Shown here piece by piece: positions 58,525 through 64,000 of a stretch of DNA of 64,000 bases. The notes under the pieces are model-generated. The model made no database searches. It had not been told where the DNA came from and was given only the letters and a program-made list of their open reading frames with translations. Each line of letters starts with the position of its first letter. Positions within the stretch are counted from its first letter, which is position 1. Location: NCBI RefSeq assembly GCF_004681975.1, contig NZ_SMLK01000001.1, forward strand, positions 496,001 to 560,000, given 5' to 3'. The DNA comes from Ramlibacter humi. GTDB taxonomy: Bacteria > Pseudomonadota > Gammaproteobacteria > Burkholderiales > Burkholderiaceae_C. Both the position numbers and the translations under genes were made by a program.

Positions 58525-60045
58525 GCGGCGCTTGGCCTTCTGCGCCGGCTTGCGCGCCGGCGCTTTCGCAGCCGCGCGCGGCGCGGCGCGCTTGGTCGAG
58601 TGGGCGGCAGACACGCGGGTCCGCACCTGGGTGTAGACGACCACCTGCTGGCCGGCGCGGAAAGCCGCGCTTACGCCGACGTTGTTCCACTCGGCCACCT
58701 GAGCGGGCGTGGCGTGGATGCGCCTGGCGATGGTGGTCACGGTGTCGTGCTTGCCGGCCTTGATGGTCGACTTGCGCAGAGTCACTTCCGGCGCCAGCGC
58801 CAGCTGGCCCTTGTCGGCCACGTCGCCGGCCACGTCTTCCTGCTTGGATGGCGAACGCGGCACCACCAGCACCGAGCCGGCCTTGATCAGCATGCGCGGT
58901 GGGATGGTGTTGACGGTGCGCAGTTCGGCTTCGCTCCAGCCCACGCGGCGCGCGGCTTCGGTGGCGCTCATCGTGCCGGGCACGGTCCACACGGTCCAGC
59001 TGGCGAACTGGCCCTGGCTGTACGCCGAGAGGTTGCGCGAGAACACCTTGGCGTTGTCCCACGGCAGCAGGATCTGGCCCGTGCCCGCGGCCAGGATCAC
59101 CGGCCGGTTCAGGTGCGGGTTCAGCGCCTTGAAGTCTTCCACCGGCACGTCGGCCAGTTTGGCGGCCAGCAGCAGGTCGATGTCGCGGTCGATGCTCACC
59201 ACGTCGAAGTACGGGTGGTTCTCGATCACCGGCAGGTCGGCGCGGAACTGGTCGGGGCTGGCGATGATGTTCTTCACCGCCTGCAGCTTCGGGACGTAGT
59301 TGCGCGTCTCGTTGGGCATGTTCAGGTCGGTGTACCTGGTGCCCAGCCCGCGGCGCTGGTTGGCCGCGATGGCGCGACCCACGCTGCCTTCGCCCCAGTT
59401 GTACGCGGCCAGCGCCAGGTGCCAGTCGCCGAACATGCCGTACAGCTTCTGCAGGTAGTCCAGCGCGGCGCGCGTGGAAGCCAGCACGTCGCGGCGGTCG
59501 TCGCGGAAGAAGTTCTGCTTCAGGTCGTAGTCGCGGCCGGTGCCCGGCATGAACTGCCACATGCCCGCGGCGCGCGCGCTGCTGACGGCCTGCGGGTTGA
59601 ACGCGCTTTCGATGAAGGGCAGCAGCGCCAGTTCGCTGGGCATGCCGCGGCGCTCCAGTTCCTCGACGATGTGGAACAGGTACTTGCGCGAGCGGTCCGT
59701 CATGCGCTGCATGTAGTCGGGCCGGCTGGCGTACCACTGCTCCTGCTGGCGCACCAGGTCGTTGTCCAGGCGGGGCATCGCGAAGCCGCGGCGGATGCGT
59801 TCCCACAGGTCGGCGGGCGGCTCCAGCGCCGCGACGCTGGTGGTGCCGGTGGAGGCCGCGGGCTCGATGGGCTTGAGCGGCCCGCTGGGCACGGCGGCGG
59901 GGCCGGCGGGCCGCGAGACGGACTGGCCTTCGCCGATGGCGGTGGACACGGGCGCGGAGCCCTCGGACCCGGAAGGAGGGGTGCTCGCGCAGCCGGCCAG
60001 CAGCAGCGCCAACGCTAGGCCGGCGGCCTGGAGCAGTGACTTCAT
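58522..60045 (-). CDS. mltD: Membrane-bound lytic murein transglycosylase D
   Basis: 507 residues. ATG 60045 overlaps the gloB stop (ATGA) and begins a lipoprotein signal (ALLLAGC, lipobox near residue 20). The SLT domain (about 105-250) has the catalytic glutamate in LPFIESAFNPQAVS, followed by SSARAAGMWQFMPGTGRDY and YNWGEGSVGRAI. C-terminally LysM-type repeats (about 345-395 and 430-475) should bind peptidoglycan, and a basic Lys/Ala/Pro tail ends the protein. It cleaves murein with formation of 1,6-anhydro ends. Confidence 0.93.
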   Translation of the reverse strand: MKSLLQAAGLALALLLAGCASTPPSGSEGSAPVSTAIGEGQSVSRPAGPAAVPSGPLKPIEPAASTGTTSVAALEPPADLWERIRRGFAMPRLDNDLVRQQEQWYASRPDYMQRMTDRSRKYLFHIVEELERRGMPSELALLPFIESAFNPQAVSSARAAGMWQFMPGTGRDYDLKQNFFRDDRRDVLASTRAALDYLQKLYGMFGDWHLALAAYNWGEGSVGRAIAANQRRGLGTRYTDLNMPNETRNYVPKLQAVKNIIASPDQFRADLPVIENHPYFDVVSIDRDIDLLLAAKLADVPVEDFKALNPHLNRPVILAAGTGQILLPWDNAKVFSRNLSAYSQGQFASWTVWTVPGTMSATEAARRVGWSEAELRTVNTIPPRMLIKAGSVLVVPRSPSKQEDVAGDVADKGQLALAPEVTLRKSTIKAGKHDTVTTIARRIHATPAQVAEWNNVGVSAAFRAGQQVVVYTQVRTRVSAAHSTKRAAPRAAAKAPARKPAQKAKRR

Positions 60046-60815
60046 CTGAATTCGTTCTTCCATTGGCGGATGGCGGCGAACACGGCCACATCATCCCCGG
60101 CGTCGGCGCCGTTGAAGGAGTGGGCGGCGCGCACGACATCGGGTTGGCGCGTGCGCAGGAAAGGGTTGATGCGCCTTTCCTCGCCCACGGTGGAGGGCAG
60201 GGTGGGTTCGCCGCCGGCGCGCAGCGCCTCGCAACGGCGCTGGTAATCCGCGAGCGCTTCGTTGGCGGGTTCGACCGCGCGCGCGAAGCGCAGGTTGGAC
60301 AGCGTGTACTCGTGCGCGCAGCACACGCGTGTGTCGGCGGGCAGGGCCGCCAGTGCATCGAGCGAATGCAGCATCTGCGCGGGCGTGCCCTCGAACAGGC
60401 GGCCGCAGCCGCCGGAGAACATCGTGTCGCCGCAGAACAGGATGGGCGCTTCGCCCGCGGGCCGCGCGAAGTACGCGATGTGGCCGGCCGTGTGGCCGGG
60501 CACGTCGATGACTTCGAAAGACAGGCCCAGCACCTGGATGGCGTCGCCGCCGGCCAGCTTTTCGTCGGCGCAGGGGATGGTTTCGCGGGCAGGGCCGTAC
60601 ACGCGCGCGCCCGTGGCTTCGCGCACGGCCTGGACGCCGCCGACGTGGTCCGGGTGGTGGTGCGTGACTAGAATCGCGTCCAGTCCGAGGCCGGCTTGCC
60701 GCAGGAAGGAAAGCACCGGCTGCGCGTCGCCCGGGTCCACCACCAGCGCCCGTTGCCCGTCGTGCAACACCCAGAGGTAGTTGTCCTGGAAGGCAGGCAG
60801 GGGAATCAACTTCAT
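60042..60815 (-). CDS. gloB: Hydroxyacylglutathione hydrolase (glyoxalase II)
   Basis: 257 residues. The metallo-beta-lactamase motif [10 protein letters not shown] is near residue 50, GHTAGH near residue 108, [16 protein letters not shown] near residue 128, and the C-terminal substrate domain has [12 protein letters not shown] near residue 166. It hydrolyses S-lactoylglutathione to lactate and glutathione. The ATG overlaps by two bases with the divergent methyltransferase ATG; a perfect TATAAT lies eleven bases upstream. Confidence 0.96.
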   Translation of the reverse strand: MKLIPLPAFQDNYLWVLHDGQRALVVDPGDAQPVLSFLRQAGLGLDAILVTHHHPDHVGGVQAVREATGARVYGPARETIPCADEKLAGGDAIQVLGLSFEVIDVPGHTAGHIAYFARPAGEAPILFCGDTMFSGGCGRLFEGTPAQMLHSLDALAALPADTRVCCAHEYTLSNLRFARAVEPANEALADYQRRCEALRAGGEPTLPSTVGEERRINPFLRTRQPDVVRAAHSFNGADAGDDVAVFAAIRQWKNEFR

Positions 60816-61602
60816 GAGCGACGCGATTATAGGAATGCACGAGTGGTTCGAGACCCCGCCCGGGCGTTACCTGCTCGAGTGGGAAAGGGCCCAGTTCGAC
60901 CGCGCCGTCGCCGACATCTTCGGCTACCACGCGCTGCAGCTGGGGCTGCCCGAGCTCGATGCGCTGGCCGCCAACCGCATGCCGCACAAGTTCCTGGGCC
61001 TGCCCGGGCCGCGCCTGGCGCCGGGCGCGCGCAGGCCGCACCTGGTCACGGACTTCGCGGCGCTGCCTTTCGAGGCGAACAGCATGGACCTGGTGGTGCT
61101 GCCGCATTCGCTGGAACTGAACGCCGACCCGCACGCCACGCTGCGCGAGGTGGAACGCGTGCTGATGCCCGAGGGCAAGGTCGTGGTCTGCTGCCTCAAC
61201 CCCGCCAGCCTCTGGGGCCTGCGCCAGCGCCGCGCCCACCTGTACCGGCGGCTGGGCTTCGGCCAGCTGTTCCTGCCCGATGCCGGCGAGTTCATCGGCT
61301 ACCGCCGGCTGCGCGACTGGCTGCGGCTGCTGAATTTCGAAGTGGAAACGGGCAGCTTCGGCTGCTGGCGGCCGGCGCTGGCCACCGACCGCTGGCTGGA
61401 CCGCTTCGAATGGATGGACCAGGCCGGCGAGCGCTGGTGGCCCATCTTCGGCGCCGCGTACTTCATCGTCGCCACCAAGCGGGTGCGCGGCCTCAAGCTC
61501 ATTGGCAAGCTGTGGAAGCCGGCCAAGTCCATCGCCACCGCGCCGGTGCCGTTGGCCAACCGCCGGCCGCAGCCCGAAATGCAACAGGAGACTCTCGTTT
61601 GA
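60814..61602 (+). CDS. SAM-dependent methyltransferase (YafS-like)
   Basis: 262 residues. [21 protein letters not shown] near residue 8 is the family opening; the SAM fold is weak at motif I ([11 protein letters not shown]) but [33 protein letters not shown] (motifs II-III) is clear near residue 95. It lies between gloB and rnhA as YafS does in E. coli. ATG 60814 overlaps the gloB start; ATG 60835 (MHEWFE) is an alternative that would free the intervening bases for promoters. Substrate unknown. It overlaps rnhA by 4 bp. Confidence 0.85.
   Translation: MSDAIIGMHEWFETPPGRYLLEWERAQFDRAVADIFGYHALQLGLPELDALAANRMPHKFLGLPGPRLAPGARRPHLVTDFAALPFEANSMDLVVLPHSLELNADPHATLREVERVLMPEGKVVVCCLNPASLWGLRQRRAHLYRRLGFGQLFLPDAGEFIGYRRLRDWLRLLNFEVETGSFGCWRPALATDRWLDRFEWMDQAGERWWPIFGAAYFIVATKRVRGLKLIGKLWKPAKSIATAPVPLANRRPQPEMQQETLV
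60826..60831 (-). promoter_or_regulatory. gloB: -10 element of gloB
   Basis: The minus strand reads CCTATAATCGCG, a perfect TATAAT eleven bases ahead of the gloB ATG at 60815, so the transcript would have a leader of only a few bases. It lies inside the first codons of the divergent methyltransferase if that gene starts at 60814. No good -35 is visible. Confidence 0.55.
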
Positions 61603-62060
61603 ACCCCGTGGTGATCTACACCGACGGCGCCTGCAAGGGCAACCCCGGCCCCGGCGGCTGGGGCGTGCTGCTGCGTTCCGGCGCCACCGAAAAGGAGCTG
61701 TACGGCGGCGAGCTGGGCACCACCAACAACCGCATGGAACTGACGGCGGTGATCCAGGGCCTGGCGGCCCTCAAGCGGCCGTGCCAGGTCACGCTGTACC
61801 TCGACAGCCAGTACGTGCTGAAGGGCATCACCGAATGGCTGGCCGGCTGGAAGGCCAAGGGCTGGAAGACCGCGGGCAAGACCCCGGTCAAGAACGCCGA
61901 GCTGTGGCAGCGGCTGGACGCCCTGGCCCACCAGGGCGGCCACGTCATCGACTGGCAATGGGTGCGCGGCCACGCCGGCGACCCCGGCAACGAGCGCGCC
62001 GACGCTCTGGCCAACATGGGCGTGGAAGTGGCGCTGGGCCACCGCAAGCCGCCGTTGTAA
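61599..62060 (+). CDS. rnhA: Ribonuclease HI
   Basis: 153 residues from TTG 61599, with AGGAG eight bases upstream; no closer ATG/GTG gives the full domain. Catalytic residues are D9 ([16 protein letters not shown]), E47 (NNRMELTAV), D69 (YLDSQYV), H125 ([10 protein letters not shown]) and D134. It removes RNA from RNA-DNA hybrids. The TTG overlaps the methyltransferase stop (TTGA). Confidence 0.96.
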   Translation: MNPVVIYTDGACKGNPGPGGWGVLLRSGATEKELYGGELGTTNNRMELTAVIQGLAALKRPCQVTLYLDSQYVLKGITEWLAGWKAKGWKTAGKTPVKNAELWQRLDALAHQGGHVIDWQWVRGHAGDPGNERADALANMGVEVALGHRKPPL

Positions 62061-62180
62061 AAGTGCGGTAAAGCCCGGCCTTGCGGCACGCGGGCGGGGC
62101 TCACCCCGGGCAATCGCGGCTGGGCCAGTCGCGGCGCGGCTGCTACATTGACGCGTTTGCATGCAATCTCCCGGAAGTCC

Positions 62181-63548
62181 ATGGCATCCAAGCCCCTTTA
62201 CACCGTGATCGCCGTGGCCGGCATCGCGGCCGCCTCCGGCGCCGCGTGGTGGTACCAGAACAAGCCTTCCCATTCCGCCGCTGCCGCCGAGGGCGGTCCC
62301 GCCGCCACCGCGCCCGCGGGGGCCGCCAGCGGTTCCACGCGCGCGCCCGCCGTTGAAGTGGCCAAGGTCGAGGTCATGCGCCTCACCGACGACGCGCAGG
62401 CCGTGGGCAGCCTGCGCTCGCGCCAGAGCGTCGTGGTGCGGCCCGAGGTCAGCGGCCGTGTCACGCAGCTGAACTTCCGCGACGGCCAGCGGGTGAAGAA
62501 AGGCCAGGTGCTGGTGCAACTGGACGACCAGCTGCCGATGGCGCAGGTGCTGCAGGCGAGGGCGGAGCTGTCCATCGCGCGCGCCAACCACAAGCGCAAC
62601 CAGGACCTGCTGGCCCAGAACTTCATCGCCGCGCAGCGCGTGGACGAAAGCGCGGCCAACTTGCAGGTGGCCGAAGCCAGGCTGGCGCTGGCCGAGGCCA
62701 CTGCCGCGCGGCTGAAGATCGTGGCGCCGTTCGACGGCACGGCGGGCATCCGCACGGTGAACGTCGGCGACTACCTCAAGGACGGCGCCGACGTGGTGAA
62801 CCTGGAAGACATCGACGCGGTGTTCGTCGACTTCCGCCTGCCCGAGCGCTACCAGACCAAGCTGAAGGTGGGGCAGGTCGCCACGGTGCAGGCCGACGCG
62901 CTGCCCGGCCGCCGCTGGACCGCAGTCGTCCAGGCCATCGACCCGCTGGTGGAAGCCAACGGCCGCTCCATCGGCATCCGCGGCTGCATCGACAACCGCC
63001 AGCTGCAGCTGCGCCCCGGCATGTTCGCGCGCGTCACCGCCGTCTTCGGCGAGCGCGACAACGCCGCCGTCGTGCCCGAGGAGGCCATCGTCCCGCAGGG
63101 CAACCGCCAGTTCGTCATCCGCCTCGTCGACGGGCCCGACCAGGACAGCAAGATCGCGCAGCGCGTCGAGGTGAAGGTGGGCATCCGCCGCCCCGGCCGC
63201 GTGGAGATCACCGAAGGCCTGCAGCCCGGCGACGTGGTCGTCACCGCGGGCCAGCAGCGCGTGCAGAAGGACGGCACGCCGGTGCGCGTGCTCGATCTCA
63301 ACAAGGGTGGCGCGGGCGGCAGCGGCCCGGCCGGCGCCGCTGCCGCGCAGGCGCCCAGGCCCGCCACCAGCGGCCCGCTGGTGCCCGCCTCGGCGGCCGT
63401 GGCCCCCACGGGTGGCAAGGAGGCGATGGGTGCCAAGGCCGCGCCCGCGAAGGCCGTAGGCCCCAATCCCTGCTTGATGGCGGTGGCCGATGCCACCGCG
63501 CCGGCGCGCGCCGCCGGTGGCCGCGGCCGCCCGGCCGCCGCCAACTGA
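62181..63548 (+). CDS. RND efflux periplasmic adaptor (membrane-fusion protein)
   Basis: 455 residues from ATG 62181. An N-terminal anchor (about 6-24), an Ala-rich linker (33-57), barrel-sandwich/lipoyl half VVRPEVSGRVTQLNFRDGQRVKKGQVLVQLDD (near residue 88), helical hairpin, IVAPFDGTAGIRTVNVGDYLKDG (second lipoyl half) and beta-barrel domain to about residue 370. The last ~85 residues are a Gly/Ala/Pro-rich tail unlike the family core. It links the inner-membrane pump that follows to an outer-membrane channel. Substrate not predictable. Confidence 0.93.
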   Translation: MASKPLYTVIAVAGIAAASGAAWWYQNKPSHSAAAAEGGPAATAPAGAASGSTRAPAVEVAKVEVMRLTDDAQAVGSLRSRQSVVVRPEVSGRVTQLNFRDGQRVKKGQVLVQLDDQLPMAQVLQARAELSIARANHKRNQDLLAQNFIAAQRVDESAANLQVAEARLALAEATAARLKIVAPFDGTAGIRTVNVGDYLKDGADVVNLEDIDAVFVDFRLPERYQTKLKVGQVATVQADALPGRRWTAVVQAIDPLVEANGRSIGIRGCIDNRQLQLRPGMFARVTAVFGERDNAAVVPEEAIVPQGNRQFVIRLVDGPDQDSKIAQRVEVKVGIRRPGRVEITEGLQPGDVVVTAGQQRVQKDGTPVRVLDLNKGGAGGSGPAGAAAAQAPRPATSGPLVPASAAVAPTGGKEAMGAKAAPAKAVGPNPCLMAVADATAPARAAGGRGRPAAAN

Positions 63549-63570
63549 CGCCACGCGCCAGGAGCCGGCC

Positions 63571-64000
63571 ATGCAGCTGCCCGAGATCGCCATCCGCCGC
63601 CCCGTCTTCGCCACCGTGCTGTCCCTGCTGGTGGTGCTGGTCGGCGCCGTCAGCTTCAACCGCCTGGCGGTGCGCGAGTACCCCAAGATCGACGAGCCCA
63701 TCGTCACCGTCAGCACCAAGTACGCCGGCGCGTCGGCCGAGGTGATCGAGTCGCAGGTCACCAAGCCGATCGAGGACTCGGTCGCCGGCATCGACGCGGT
63801 GGACGTCATCACCTCCATCAGCCGCGCCGAGCAGAGCCAGATCCAGGTGCGCTTCCGGCTGGAGAAGGACGCCGACGCCGCGGCGGCCGAGGTGCGCGAC
63901 CGCACGTCGCGCGTGCGCAACCGCCTGCCGCAGGCCATCGACGAGCCGGTCATCGCCAAGGTCGAAGCCGACGCCTTCCCGGTCATCTGGCTGGCGTTCA
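63571..64000 (+). CDS. RND efflux pump permease, 5' part only
   Basis: 143 residues visible, continuing past the window. MQLPEIAIRRPVFATVLSLL gives the first membrane helix, followed by YPKIDEPIVTVSTKYAGASAEVIESQVTKPIE and EDSVAGIDAVDVITSISRAE of the first periplasmic porter domain, typical of MdtB/MexF-like HAE1-type pumps. CAGGAG precedes the ATG. It lies 22 bp after the adaptor, forming an adaptor-pump operon. Confidence 0.95.
   Translation, partial: MQLPEIAIRRPVFATVLSLLVVLVGAVSFNRLAVREYPKIDEPIVTVSTKYAGASAEVIESQVTKPIEDSVAGIDAVDVITSISRAEQSQIQVRFRLEKDADAAAAEVRDRTSRVRNRLPQAIDEPVIAKVEADAFPVIWLAF

Overview
The window reads as chromosome of a high-GC betaproteobacterium of the order Burkholderiales, most likely family Comamonadaceae (Ramlibacter/Variovorax-like). 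This rests on protein character, on gene orders (folP-glmM; ppk-sixA-ppx next to pstSCAB-phoU-phoB-phoR; dnaX-ybaB-recR; mltD-gloB-methyltransferase-rnhA) and on very GC-rich codon use. The genus is inferred, not shown. No rRNA, tRNA, CRISPR array, IS element or prophage was seen. One structural RNA gene, the 4.5S signal-recognition-particle RNA, is present.

Layout: 1-4406 holds a small metabolic cluster (partial epimerase, BASS-type transporter, flavin monooxygenase, short-chain dehydrogenase) divergent from an IclR regulator. folP-glmM follows (4439-6618). From 6889 to 24699 lies a phosphate island. It contains an M14-like carboxypeptidase and an alpha/beta hydrolase, then an olsB / PlcP-like metallophosphoesterase / GT4 glycosyltransferase operon, ppk1-sixA, ppx, a fasciclin lipoprotein, and the complete pstSCAB-phoU-phoBR operon. 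PhoB half-sites in near-perfect 11-bp register can be read upstream of olsB, ppk1, the fasciclin gene and pstS. Together these suggest one PhoB-driven programme: phosphate uptake, polyphosphate turnover and replacement of phospholipid by phosphorus-free lipids.

24647-31580 holds a MATE exporter, a GT39-like membrane protein, rpmE2, a VapB-like antitoxin with an unusual PIN-WYL fusion toxin, rho, trxA and a small exported protein. 31660-40594 encodes two soluble hybrid histidine kinases. One of them is a 2391-residue protein with fourteen near-identical 92-residue HAMP-type units. 41091-48774 is an accessory nucleotide-sugar/glycan cluster in three transcription blocks. After an exported trypsin-like protease come ffs and, divergently, dnaX, which carries a nine-A slippery run at the domain III/IV junction, then ybaB and recR. 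53388-64000 has a MAPEG protein, an SsuA/NMT1-type ABC importer, an EmrB-type MFS exporter, mltD-gloB-methyltransferase-rnhA and the start of an RND efflux operon.

Several palindromic dispersed repeats sit in intergenic gaps. Two copies of a ~135-bp element flank the MFS gene and supply stop codons for neighbouring genes. All functional calls come from reading motifs and family resemblance by eye; no database search was possible.
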